A DNA stretch of 64,000 nucleotides from Afipia massiliensis (GTDB lineage: Bacteria > Pseudomonadota > Alphaproteobacteria > Rhizobiales > Xanthobacteraceae). The DNA lies in assembly GCF_001006325.2 (NCBI RefSeq), contig NZ_LBIA02000001.1, positions 2,853,501-2,917,500 of the forward strand. Reading direction: 5' to 3'. Shown piece after piece: positions 54,786 to 63,445 of the stretch. The translations under genes were made by a program, and so were the position numbers. The notes beneath the pieces were generated by a model that saw only the letters and a list, made by a program, of their open reading frames with translations, had not been told where the DNA came from and ran no database searches. The stretch's first letter is position 1. Every line of letters begins with the position of its first letter.

Positions 54786-55763
54786 ATGAATATCGTCAAA
54801 GCCGTTTCGTTCAAGGTCGCCAGCACGCTGATGTTCGCCGTCATGGGTGCGCAGGTGCGCTATCTGGGCGGAGCCTATCCGGAAGGGCAGGTGGCGTTCT
54901 TCCGCTCGATGTTCGCGCTAATCCCGATCCTGATCGTGTTCGGCTGGCGCGGACAGCTCAAGGGCGCCCTGCGGACGCAGCGCCCATCGGACCACCTGCT
55001 GCGCGGCGTGTTCAGCGTCGTCGGCACGTTCTGCACATTCGCGGCGCTTGCCCGGATTCCGATCGCTGACTTCACCGCAATCGCGTTTGCGTCTCCGCTC
55101 ATTACCGTGATTTTCGCCGCGCTGTTTCTGAAGGAAAAGGTTCACGCCTATCGCTGGTCCGCGGTCGCCTTCGGCTTTTGTGGTGTCATCCTGATGCTGA
55201 CGCCCTATGCGCGCGACCACGCCGCGCTCACCGCATCGATGGCGATCGGCCTGCTGTTCGCCCTGACCAATGCCTTCACGGCGGGCGGCGCATCGATCCA
55301 GATCCGGCGGCTGACGGCGACCGAGACCACCTCATCCATCGTCATCTTCATGACACTGCTGGTCTTGCTGGTCTCCCTGCTGACCTTGCCGTTCGGATGG
55401 CGCATGCCCTCCACATGGCAGGATGTAGCTATCCTCGCCGGGATCGGCATTGCCGGTGGCCTCGGACAGATTTTCTTCACCGACAGCTATCGGTACGCGC
55501 CGGCCTCGTTCCTGGCGCCGTTCGATTACACCGCCATGCTGTGGGCGTTCATGCTTGGCTACTGGTTCTTCGGTGAGGTGCCGACGCTCTACGTTGTCGT
55601 TGGCGCGGTCGTTGTCGCCAGCGCCGGAATTTTCGTGATCCTGCGTGAGCGCTATCTCGGCCTGAAGCGGCTGCGCGATACGCCGGTCGCGGCTATCGCC
55701 ACCATCGCCGACGGCGAGGAAGATCCCGACGCGCCGGTGTCGGGAACGGCCAAGGCGGCGTGA
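54786..55763 (+). CDS. DMT-superfamily (EamA) transporter
   Basis: A 325-residue protein with ten membrane helices arranged as two EamA repeats (first around FKVASTLMFAVMGAQ, second around ALTNAFTAGGASIQIRRL). DMT carriers export amino acids, metabolites or nucleotide sugars; the substrate is unknown. The ATG at 54786 begins the first helix and is preferred over an upstream in-frame ATG at 54741. It is convergent with the RAM-domain gene. Confidence 0.85.
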   Translation: MNIVKAVSFKVASTLMFAVMGAQVRYLGGAYPEGQVAFFRSMFALIPILIVFGWRGQLKGALRTQRPSDHLLRGVFSVVGTFCTFAALARIPIADFTAIAFASPLITVIFAALFLKEKVHAYRWSAVAFGFCGVILMLTPYARDHAALTASMAIGLLFALTNAFTAGGASIQIRRLTATETTSSIVIFMTLLVLLVSLLTLPFGWRMPSTWQDVAILAGIGIAGGLGQIFFTDSYRYAPASFLAPFDYTAMLWAFMLGYWFFGEVPTLYVVVGAVVVASAGIFVILRERYLGLKRLRDTPVAAIATIADGEEDPDAPVSGTAKAA

Positions 55764-55779
55764 TAGCGGGCAAGCCGCT

Positions 55780-56022
55780 TTACGCCCCGAACGCCTTGAA
55801 CGTGATGATGGTGTAGGTGTCCTGGATGCCGGGAATGACCTGGACCTTCTCGTTCACGAAATGGCCAATGTCGGTGGCGCTGTCGACGTAGAACTTGACC
55901 AGCAGATCGTAGTCGCCCGCCGTCGAGTAGATTTCCGAGGCGATTTCGGCCTCGGCGATCGCATTGGCGACCGCATAGGACTGGCCCAGCTTGCATTTGA
56001 TCTGGACAAAGAAGGGGACCAT
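55780..56022 (-). CDS. Stand-alone Lrp/AsnC effector (RAM) domain protein
   Basis: An 80-residue protein that is only the ligand-binding RAM domain of Lrp/AsnC regulators, without the DNA-binding domain. VPFFVQIKCKLGQSY starts the first strand and STAGDYDLLVKFYVD is the family core. Such proteins form rings and may bind amino acids. The ATG at 56022 has GGAG upstream; the frame stays open to 56088, but this adds no recognisable domain. Confidence 0.88.
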   Translation of the reverse strand: MVPFFVQIKCKLGQSYAVANAIAEAEIASEIYSTAGDYDLLVKFYVDSATDIGHFVNEKVQVIPGIQDTYTIITFKAFGA

Positions 56023-56088
56023 CGCTGTTTCTCCGACAGGGTTATCTCTCTTGAGGCGCAATAGAGCCAAATCCGGCCACGGTGGCAA

Positions 56089-56252
56089 CTAGTGTCCTGT
56101 ATCCGACGTTCGTTTCACTTTGCAGCGCTCTCTATACGAACGTCGGATACAAAAGGACACAAGTGAATTATGATTCTAGTGATCCTTTGGTTCTGACATT
56201 CGTAAAGGTGCCTGCGAAGGAAATGATACGAATGTCAGAACCGGATCACTAG
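56089..56252. repeat. Two-hairpin CTAG-ended element, copy 3
   Basis: Hairpin A at 56089-56163 (CTAGTGTCC ... GGACACAAG) and hairpin B at 56176-56252 (CTAGTGATCC ... GGATCACTAG), with the spacer TGAATTATGATT. It shares most of its sequence with copy 1 at 10901-11063, hairpin B nearly base for base. The extra TTT is in the 3' arm of A and the 5' arm of B, as in the other copies. It lies between the divergent RAM-domain gene and thiD. Confidence 0.9.
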
Positions 56253-56319
56253 CTTGCTGGAGTTTATTCAGCGGGTTAGAGCAGGGTGCGAGAGACACTG
56301 AATATCCCATGAGACTGCC

Positions 56320-57123
56320 ATGAGCATACCGATTGCGCTCACCATTGCCGGCTCGGATTCGAGCGGAGGCGCCGGGATTCAGGCCGACCTCAAGACGTTC
56401 GCTGCCTGCGGCGTTTATGGCGCGTCCGTGATCACCGCGCTGACGGCTCAGAATACGAAAGGCGTGACCGGTATCCATGACGTCCCGGCCGACTTCATCA
56501 CCGCGCAGATCGATGCAGTGTTTTCCGATCTCGATGTCAAGGCCGTCAAGATCGGCATGGTCGCTCGCCATGAGGCGATCGAAGTAATAGCGGCAAGTCT
56601 CGACCGCTGGTCGCCGAAGCACGTCGTGCTCGATCCGGTGATGGTCGCGACATCGGGCGACCGGTTGCTGTCGTCCGATGCGGTCGATGCCCTGCGTACC
56701 AAACTCTTTCCGCGCTGTGGTCTGATCACGCCGAACCTGCCGGAGGCGGCCGCGCTGCTCAATGAGGCTGTTGCCGAGAGCGAAGCGGACATCGAGGCTC
56801 AGGGCAGGCGGCTGCTGGCGCTGGGCTGTCCCGCTGTCCTGATCAAGGGCGGTCATGGGCATGGTCCCGAGAGCACCGACTACTTGATCGACAACAACTC
56901 CGTCATCCGGCTCGCCGCGCCGCGCATCGCAACCAGCAACACCCACGGAACGGGCTGTTCACTGTCGTCGGCCGTTGCAGCAGGCCTCGCCAAGGGCGAT
57001 GGGCTCGAAACCGCGGTTCGCGATGCCAAGGCATATATCAGTGCCGCTATTGCCGCGGCGGACCGGCTTGACGTCGGGCGTGGCCACGGCCCGATCCATC
57101 ATTTCCACGCCTTCGACACTTAG
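56320..57123 (+). CDS. thiD: Hydroxymethylpyrimidine / phosphomethylpyrimidine kinase
   Basis: A 267-residue ribokinase-family enzyme that phosphorylates HMP and HMP-phosphate for thiamine synthesis. IAGSDSSGGAGIQADLKTF at the N terminus binds the pyrimidine, and THGTGCSLSSAVAA near the C terminus holds the anion hole and catalytic residue. The length is standard. No other thi gene is adjacent. The two-hairpin repeat ends 67 bp before the start. Confidence 0.93.
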   Translation: MSIPIALTIAGSDSSGGAGIQADLKTFAACGVYGASVITALTAQNTKGVTGIHDVPADFITAQIDAVFSDLDVKAVKIGMVARHEAIEVIAASLDRWSPKHVVLDPVMVATSGDRLLSSDAVDALRTKLFPRCGLITPNLPEAAALLNEAVAESEADIEAQGRRLLALGCPAVLIKGGHGHGPESTDYLIDNNSVIRLAAPRIATSNTHGTGCSLSSAVAAGLAKGDGLETAVRDAKAYISAAIAAADRLDVGRGHGPIHHFHAFDT

Positions 57124-57164
57124 AGCCGGATGAATTCCCGACGTCATCGGGATTTCTCCGCAAC

Positions 57165-57246
57165 CGTCATTGCGAGGAGCGTTTGCGACGAAGCAATCCA
57201 GTTCTTCCTTGTGGCTCTGGATTGCGTCGCTTCGCTCGCAATGACG
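57165..57246. repeat. CGTCATTGCGAGGAGC-type dispersed palindrome
   Basis: CGTCATTGCGAG ... GCGACGAAGCAATCCAG on the left is matched by CTGGATTGCGTCGCTTCGCTCGCAATGACG on the right, giving a long imperfect hairpin. This palindrome is a common intergenic element in alphaproteobacteria and other bacteria. It lies between thiD and the methyltransferase gene. Confidence 0.78.
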
Positions 57247-57386
57247 TCCAGAGGCAACTCAATCTCAATTCATCCCGGCCTTGACGCGACAAGCTGCCGC
57301 GCGTGTCGCCTGTTTGTCGTACTCCGCTGGTAATCGCCAGTAAGCGAACAAAAATCTGATTCCTCAGATCGCTTATTGGAACCAAG

Positions 57387-58046
57387 ATGATCTCATCCGA
57401 TCTCGACAAATCCATTGTTGAAACCGCTTACGCGCGCTGGGCGCCGATCTATGACGCCGTGTGCGGCCCGGTCATGGTGAAAGGCCGGCGCGCAGCGGCG
57501 GCGGCGGCGCGGGCCACCGGCGGCAAGATCCTTGAGGTCGGCGTCGGCACCGGATTGTCGTTCGACGACTACGATAACAGCACCGAGATCACCGGCATCG
57601 ACATGAGCGCGCCGATGCTCAAGAAGGCGCGCGCGAAAATGGCGAGCGGGAAGTATCCGTTCGTCAAGGCGGTCCACCAGATGGACGCGCACCAGATGAC
57701 GTTTGCGGATGCGACCTTCGATTGCGTCGTGGCGCAGTTCGTCATCACGCTGGTCGCCAATCCCGAGCAGGTGCTGTCCGAATGCCACCGCGTGGTGAAG
57801 CCGGGCGGGCGCATCATCCTCGTTAACCACCTCTACTCGGAAGTGGGCGTTGCGGCGGCTGTCGAACGCTGGGCGGCGCAGAAGACCCGCGCGCTGGGTC
57901 TGCGCCCCGAATTCCCCTTCGCGCGGCTGCAGGCCTGGGCGCAATCAAACGCAAGCACAACGCTCGTCGAGCGGCGCAAAGTTGCGCCGTTCGGCATCTA
58001 CACACTGGTTTGTTTCGAGCGGACTCTCGGTTCGCAGGCGGCGTGA
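57387..58046 (+). CDS. PmtA-like phospholipid N-methyltransferase
   Basis: A 219-residue SAM-dependent methyltransferase with motif I EVGVGTG at 50-56 and the VVAQFVITLVANPEQVLSECHRVVKPGG stretch typical of the Rhodobacter-type PmtA, which methylates phosphatidylethanolamine on the way to phosphatidylcholine. The next two genes also suggest membrane-lipid work. A ubiquinone/UbiE-like methyltransferase is the main alternative. Confidence 0.78.
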   Translation: MISSDLDKSIVETAYARWAPIYDAVCGPVMVKGRRAAAAAARATGGKILEVGVGTGLSFDDYDNSTEITGIDMSAPMLKKARAKMASGKYPFVKAVHQMDAHQMTFADATFDCVVAQFVITLVANPEQVLSECHRVVKPGGRIILVNHLYSEVGVAAAVERWAAQKTRALGLRPEFPFARLQAWAQSNASTTLVERRKVAPFGIYTLVCFERTLGSQAA

Positions 58047-58103
58047 TCTGTCATCGCGCTGTCATGAGATTTTGATACGTGCTCGCGCATGGAAAGACAG
58101 GCT

Positions 58104-58901
58104 ATGAGCGACAGTAGTCCAGAACGACGCTTTCGCACTTTGTTTATCTCCGATGTCCATCTCGGAGCCCGCGGTTCGCAAGCTGACCGCCTTCTTGATT
58201 TTCTCCGTTGCCATGACGCCGACACCATCTATCTCGTCGGCGACATCATCGACGGATGGGCGTTGAAGTCCTCTTGGCACTGGCCGCAATCCCACAACGA
58301 CTTCGTCCAGAAGATGCTGCGCAGGGTCCGCAAGGGTGCGCGGGTCATCTACATCCCTGGCAACCACGATGAATTCCTGCGCTCCTATTACGGCACGCAT
58401 TTCGGCGGCGTCGAAGTCGTCGAGGATGCGATTCACGAGGGCGCGGACGGCAAGCGCTATCTCGTGATTCACGGCGACATTTTCGACCTCGTTGTTCAGA
58501 ACGCGCGCTGGCTCGCGCATCTTGGCGACAAGGCCTATGACTTCGCCATTCAACTGAACCGGCTGGTCAACGCGTTCCGGAAGCTGTTCGGCGTGCCGTA
58601 CTGGTCGCTGTCGCAGTGGGCCAAGCAAAAGGTAAAGAACGCGGTCAATTACATCGGCGCGTTCGAGCAGACGCTGGCCGGTGAAGCCAAGCGCCACGGC
58701 GCCGACGGCGTGATCTGCGGCCATATTCACTACGCGACGATCCGCGACGAGAACGGCATCCGCTACATGAATTGCGGCGACTGGGTCGAGAGCTGCACCG
58801 CGCTGGTGGAGCACGAGGATGGCCGCTTCGAAATCCTGACATGGACCGATCCGCTGCGACGGTCGCAGCCGATCCCTCGCGTCACGGCACAGGCCGCCTG
58901 A
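58104..58901 (+). CDS. LpxH-like metallophosphoesterase
   Basis: A 265-residue calcineurin-like phosphoesterase. The metal-binding motifs are in order: DVHLG (Asp17, His19), GDIIDGW (Asp47), GNHDE (Asn87, His88), HGD and GHIH. It is often annotated as UDP-2,3-diacylglucosamine diphosphatase, but it is the longer LpxH-like form whose substrate is not certain, as alphaproteobacteria commonly use LpxI for that step. ATG 58104 is preferred over ATG 58089. Its stop shares one base with the next start (TGATG). Confidence 0.85.
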   Translation: MSDSSPERRFRTLFISDVHLGARGSQADRLLDFLRCHDADTIYLVGDIIDGWALKSSWHWPQSHNDFVQKMLRRVRKGARVIYIPGNHDEFLRSYYGTHFGGVEVVEDAIHEGADGKRYLVIHGDIFDLVVQNARWLAHLGDKAYDFAIQLNRLVNAFRKLFGVPYWSLSQWAKQKVKNAVNYIGAFEQTLAGEAKRHGADGVICGHIHYATIRDENGIRYMNCGDWVESCTALVEHEDGRFEILTWTDPLRRSQPIPRVTAQAA

Positions 58902-59974
58902 TGCGCATCCTGATCGCAACGGACGCCTGGCACCCGCAAGTCAACGGCGTGGTGCGGACGCTCACCAAGATGTCGGAAGCTGCTGCCGAGATGGGCGTGG
59001 ATGTTGAATTCCTGACGCCGCAATCGTTTCGAACAGTATCGCTGCCGAGCTACGCAGATTTGCACATCGCATTGCCACGGCCGGGCAAGATCGCGCGCAT
59101 GATCGAAGAGGCGCAGCCCGACTACATTCACATCGCGACGGAAGGTCCGATTGGAATTCTGGCCCGGCGCTATTGCCAGAAGAACAAGGTGCCGTTCACC
59201 ACGAGCTTCCACACCCGCTTTCCCGAATATGTCTCCGCACGATTTCCGATTCCCGAGTCGTGGGTCTGGGCGGCGTTACGCTACTTTCACGATACCAGCG
59301 ACGCGGTGATGGCGGCGACGCCGGCGCTCGCGGATGAATTGCGCGGACGCGGCTTCCGCAATGTCGTGTTGTGGTCGCGCGGCGTCGATGCCGAGCTGTT
59401 CCGGCCGCGCGATTTCGATCTTGCGTTGCCGCGTCCGGTGTTTCTCTCGGTCGGCCGGGTGGCGGTCGAGAAGAATCTCGAGGCGTTTCTGGAACTGGAT
59501 TTGCCCGGCACCAAGGTTGTGGTTGGCGACGGCCCGGCGAGGACCGAACTGGAGCGAAAATATCCCGATGCGGTGTTTCTCGGCACCATGCAGGGCGAGA
59601 CGCTTGCGGAGACCTATTCCGCCGCCGACGTGTTCGTGTTCCCGAGCAAGACCGACACCTTCGGTCTGGTGCTGCTCGAGGCGCTGGCAAGCGGCGTTCC
59701 TGTCGCAGCGTTGCCTGTGTCCGGCCCGCTCGATGTGATCGGCGATGCGCCGGTCGGCGTGTTGAACACCGATCTGCGTGCGGCCTGTCTGGCAGCGCTG
59801 GATATTCCGCGCGAAGCCTGCTGCGAGTTTGCCGCGTCCCGAAGCTGGGGCGCCTGTGCTCAGGCCTTTATCGACAATGTGACCCGTGAGCGTCCACCTC
59901 AGGTCAAGCGCCGCTGGCGGCGGCGTCTGGCGCGGCGGCTTCGCTTGACGTCGGAATCCGTGCCCACCGCCTGA
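58901..59974 (+). CDS. GT4-family glycosyltransferase, glycolipid type
   Basis: A 357-residue GT-B enzyme with ATDAWHPQVNGVVRTL at the N terminus, FLSVGRVAVEKNLEAFLEL and KTDTFGLVLLEALASGVPV (Asp replaces the first Glu of EX7E, as in MgtA/PimB-like enzymes). The C terminus is a basic tail rich in Arg, suited to binding acidic membrane lipids. It is translationally coupled to the LpxH-like gene and close to the PmtA-like gene, so a glycolipid synthase is likely. Confidence 0.87.
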   Translation: MRILIATDAWHPQVNGVVRTLTKMSEAAAEMGVDVEFLTPQSFRTVSLPSYADLHIALPRPGKIARMIEEAQPDYIHIATEGPIGILARRYCQKNKVPFTTSFHTRFPEYVSARFPIPESWVWAALRYFHDTSDAVMAATPALADELRGRGFRNVVLWSRGVDAELFRPRDFDLALPRPVFLSVGRVAVEKNLEAFLELDLPGTKVVVGDGPARTELERKYPDAVFLGTMQGETLAETYSAADVFVFPSKTDTFGLVLLEALASGVPVAALPVSGPLDVIGDAPVGVLNTDLRAACLAALDIPREACCEFAASRSWGACAQAFIDNVTRERPPQVKRRWRRRLARRLRLTSESVPTA

Positions 59975-60035
59975 TCACATAGCCGTTGTTCTCGGGCGAT
60001 CTTGCCCGAACGCACCGGCGCGCTATACATGCGTC

Positions 60036-61016
60036 ATGACCTCTCTCGTTCTCCCCACAAATGCCGATATCGAAGCTGCCGCGCGCGTTCTCGCGCCTGT
60101 CGCGGTGCGAACCCGTCTCGTGACGTCTCCGGCGCTGGATGCGCTCACAGGCGCGCGGGTGTTTCTCAAGCCGGAAGTGCTGCAGCGAACAGGTTCCTTC
60201 AAGTTTCGCGGGGCGTTCAACAAGCTGTCGTCGATTCCGGAAGCCGCGCGCAAAGCCGGCGTTGTGGCGTTCTCGTCTGGCAATCACGCGCAGGGCGTCG
60301 CGGCTGCGGCGCAGATCCTGAACATGCCGGCGGCGATCGTGATGCCGTCCGATGCGCCGGTCTCCAAGATCGAGCGCACCAAGAGTTACGGCGCAGAAGT
60401 CGTTCCCTATGACCGCGACAAGGAAGACCGCGATGCCATCGCGCGCGATCTCGCGAGCAAGCGCGGCGCGACCGTTGTTCCCCCTTATGACGATCTGTGG
60501 GTGATCGCGGGGCAGGGCACGGTCGGCCGCGAGATCGCGGAGGACTTCGCATCACTTGGAATCGTACCCGACATGGTGTCCGCACCTGCGTCCGGCGGCG
60601 GACTGATGGCCGGCATTGCGCTGGCGACAAAAGCAAAGTTTCCCAATGCCGGTCTGATGACCGTCGAGCCCTACGGTTTTGACGATCACGCCCGGTCGTT
60701 CAGTGCCGGTGAGCGCCAGCCGCATCGTGCTATCGGCCGCACCATCTGCGATGCGCTGATGGCGTCGATCCCGGGCGAGATTACCTTTGCCGTCAACGAG
60801 AAGAATGGCGTGAAGGGTGTCACGGCAACCGACGATGAGGTCGCCAAGGCCGTGGCGTTCGCGTTCCGCGAATTGAAGCTCGTGGTCGAGCCGGGTGGAG
60901 CCGTCGCGCTCGCGGCACTTCTGGCGGGACATATCGATGCCAGGGGCAAGACGATTGCGATCGTGCTGTCCGGCGGCAATGTCGATGCGGATCTGTACGC
61001 GCGGCTGATTCAGTAG
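60036..61016 (+). CDS. Threonine/serine dehydratase-like PLP enzyme
   Basis: A 326-residue fold type II PLP enzyme. Lys56 in GSFKFRGA is the Schiff-base residue, SSGNHAQG binds the substrate carboxylate and ASGGGLMAG holds the PLP phosphate. It lacks the C-terminal ACT-like regulatory domain of biosynthetic IlvA, so catabolic threonine dehydratase, serine dehydratase or serine racemase are the options. It stands alone. Confidence 0.88.
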   Translation: MTSLVLPTNADIEAAARVLAPVAVRTRLVTSPALDALTGARVFLKPEVLQRTGSFKFRGAFNKLSSIPEAARKAGVVAFSSGNHAQGVAAAAQILNMPAAIVMPSDAPVSKIERTKSYGAEVVPYDRDKEDRDAIARDLASKRGATVVPPYDDLWVIAGQGTVGREIAEDFASLGIVPDMVSAPASGGGLMAGIALATKAKFPNAGLMTVEPYGFDDHARSFSAGERQPHRAIGRTICDALMASIPGEITFAVNEKNGVKGVTATDDEVAKAVAFAFRELKLVVEPGGAVALAALLAGHIDARGKTIAIVLSGGNVDADLYARLIQ

Positions 61017-61074
61017 GCGTCACAATCCAGCCTTTTGCTCGCCTTTTGCGGCGAAGACCGTCACCGTTTCGCCT

Positions 61075-62121
61075 TTAGCTGAAGAACGCGACTTTCTCGG
61101 CCTGACTCATCCGCCTGATCGGCGCGAGCGGATCGCTGCGCGGCGAAACCGGTTTTGCGACAATCCCGCTGGCGATCAGGCTGGCGCCCAGTGATGCCGG
61201 TGCAGGCACCTTGGCCTCGATTTCAGGCCCGATCACAAGACCGGCGGGCTCAACCTCAAGAACAGGCTCCGGCGCTGCTTCCGGCACGATTGCCAGATGC
61301 ACGGCCTTAACCGGCTCCGGTGCTTCATCCATTTCGACAGTCGCCGCCATCTCAACAGGCTGGGTGTCTTCCACCAGCATAACCGTTTCGGTCGCGGCTT
61401 CCGGCGACGGCTCTTCCGAAGCCGCGACTGTGACGTCGAACAGTTCGTCATCCAGGGCGGCGATCTGCAGTTCGCCAGGCGTTTCCACAGGCGCCGGACT
61501 GAAATCGACGACATGGACTGTCGCAACGGGCTCGGCCTCGGCGTGCGGCTCCACCGCGGATGGGGCGATGGCCTCGATGTCGCGCGCTGCCTGGTCGAAG
61601 GCCCGCAGAACGTCGTCGCGAAGACCGGCTGCCGCAGCGTGATCGCAGGCGGCGTTGATCGCATCGACCTGAGACTCGAGCAGGGAGCAGATGCGGCCGT
61701 CGGCACCGGATTCGCGCAGTCCCCATGCGATCTCGCGGATCACCCGCGCGCATTTGCGTGACGGCGCCAGTGCGTCCGTCAAAGCCTGACCGTCCAATGC
61801 CGCGGAAACGCTTTCGCGGGTGGCTGCGACAATGGCTCGGACCGCAGCCATGGCTTCCGGCAACTCATTTGAGGGCTGAGCGACCGGCTCTTCTTGCGGC
61901 TGCTGTTCTTCCTTCTGGGCAGCCAGCGTGCGCTCGATGCGCGCGACGGCTTCCAGCACCATGGCGGTATCGGCGTTGCGGTTGCGCTTTGTGTATTCGT
62001 CCAGGAACCAGCGACCGCGCGCGGTCTCCAGAAACGCCTCGCGAATAGCCTCGAAGTCCGCGTCCGTCGGAGACGTGGCGCGGGCCGAGATCGGCGACAG
62101 GGCGAAGGCTTCGTTGGCCAT
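61075..62121 (-). CDS. Conserved hypothetical protein, acidic/proline-rich
   Basis: A 348-residue protein without a signal peptide or membrane helix. The N-terminal 60 residues hold a conserved-looking ARGRWFLDEYTKRNRNADT phrase, the middle (about 75-200) is helical, and residues 200-320 are rich in Ala, Pro, Glu and Val and probably disordered. The end LAPIRRMSQAEKVAFFS looks like a conserved tail. I know this pattern only from unnamed proteins of the Bradyrhizobium group. ATG 62121 is chosen, because the reading upstream is not coding-like. Confidence 0.7.
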   Translation of the reverse strand: MANEAFALSPISARATSPTDADFEAIREAFLETARGRWFLDEYTKRNRNADTAMVLEAVARIERTLAAQKEEQQPQEEPVAQPSNELPEAMAAVRAIVAATRESVSAALDGQALTDALAPSRKCARVIREIAWGLRESGADGRICSLLESQVDAINAACDHAAAAGLRDDVLRAFDQAARDIEAIAPSAVEPHAEAEPVATVHVVDFSPAPVETPGELQIAALDDELFDVTVAASEEPSPEAATETVMLVEDTQPVEMAATVEMDEAPEPVKAVHLAIVPEAAPEPVLEVEPAGLVIGPEIEAKVPAPASLGASLIASGIVAKPVSPRSDPLAPIRRMSQAEKVAFFS

Positions 62122-62311
62122 TAAAACCTGTAAGACTGAAATCTGCAGGACAGAAACGCGTTGACGCAATCCATACGCAAAAGCGATGTCCAGATACGCC
62201 GAACACGCGCTAAACATTCACCAACACGAACCGCGGCGAATCGCAATTCCCTTGCTCACCAGAGAATCACAAAAGCATCCGGCCGGGCAATCCGTTGCTC
62301 GCCGATTTGCC

Positions 62312-63445
62312 ATGCGGATCAGCCTGTTTTACGCCTCGACCTTCGGCATTATCGGGGTCCATCTGCCGTTCTTCCCGATCTGGCTGAAGGCCATCGGAAT
62401 AGATGTGTCATGGATCGGGGTGATCACGGCTGCGCCGTCGCTGTCCCGCTTCACCATCCTGCCGTTTGTGACGGCGACCGCCGAGCGTCGCCAGGTCCTG
62501 CGCGGGACCATGATCGGACTCGCGTTTGCCACGGCAACGGGTTTTGCCATTCTGGGGCTGCTTCGTGACCCGCTCACGATCCTGATCGTCTATGCCGTCA
62601 TCGCCTGCCTCTGGACGCCGCTCAGTCCGCTGACGGACGGCTATGCATTGAAGGGCGTGACGCGTTACGGCCTCGACTATGGGCGAATGCGGTTGTGGGG
62701 CTCGGCATCATTCGTGGTGTTCGCCCTTGTGGCGGGCCTGTTGCTGCAGAGGATCGAGGCGCAAAACCTGATCTGGATCATCGTGGCGCTGGCATTTCTC
62801 AGCGCGTTCGTCGGTCTTGGGATTGTCCCGCTGAATGCTCCTGCCGTCGAAGCGCCGCTGCAAGGCAAGACGCATAGCTTGTTAAGGTCGCCGCAATTCC
62901 TCGCGATCATTGGGGCTTCGGCACTGATCCAGGGTAGCCACGCGGCGTACTTCGGGTTTGCCTCCATTACCTGGCAGAACGCCGGGCTAGGGGGATTCAC
63001 GATCGCCGTCTTGTGGTCGCTCGGCGTGATCGCCGAGATCGTTGTCTTCGCGATCTCGCCGCGCTTCACCCTGTCGCCGCAGGTCCTTGTGCTGATCGGC
63101 GCGGCGAGTGGCGTGCTGCGCTGGGTGATTACGGCGCAGGAGCCGCGGATCGAGATTCTCGCGGTGGTGCAATTGATGCACGGCCTGACGTTCGGCATCA
63201 CGCAGGTTGGCGTCGTCGCTTTGATCGTCCGCAGCGTGCCCCATCACGTTATTGCCAGCGCGCAGGGCTACATGGTGGCGACGCAGGGCGCTACCACCAG
63301 CCTCACGATGATCTGTTCGGGGCTGATCTACGCCCGGGTCGGCGAGGGCGTCTACTACGCGATGGCCGCCATGGCGCTTGCAGGCGGCATTGTCATGGCA
63401 CTCGCGCGCAAGCGCCTCGACGCGCATCACGCGGTATTGGATTAG
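62312..63445 (+). CDS. MFS transporter (MFS_1-like, PPP-family layout)
   Basis: About 377 residues with twelve membrane helices. The opening SLFYASTFGIIGVHLPFFPIWLKAIGI and the loop YGRMRLWGSASFVVFAL match the small MFS branch around phenylpropionate and lactose-type permeases. The substrate is unknown. The start is uncertain: in-frame candidates are ATG 62312, TTG 62252 and ATG 62186, and family members often have a few residues before the first helix. It ends with 4 bp shared with the convergent epimerase gene. Confidence 0.82.
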   Translation: MRISLFYASTFGIIGVHLPFFPIWLKAIGIDVSWIGVITAAPSLSRFTILPFVTATAERRQVLRGTMIGLAFATATGFAILGLLRDPLTILIVYAVIACLWTPLSPLTDGYALKGVTRYGLDYGRMRLWGSASFVVFALVAGLLLQRIEAQNLIWIIVALAFLSAFVGLGIVPLNAPAVEAPLQGKTHSLLRSPQFLAIIGASALIQGSHAAYFGFASITWQNAGLGGFTIAVLWSLGVIAEIVVFAISPRFTLSPQVLVLIGAASGVLRWVITAQEPRIEILAVVQLMHGLTFGITQVGVVALIVRSVPHHVIASAQGYMVATQGATTSLTMICSGLIYARVGEGVYYAMAAMALAGGIVMALARKRLDAHHAVLD

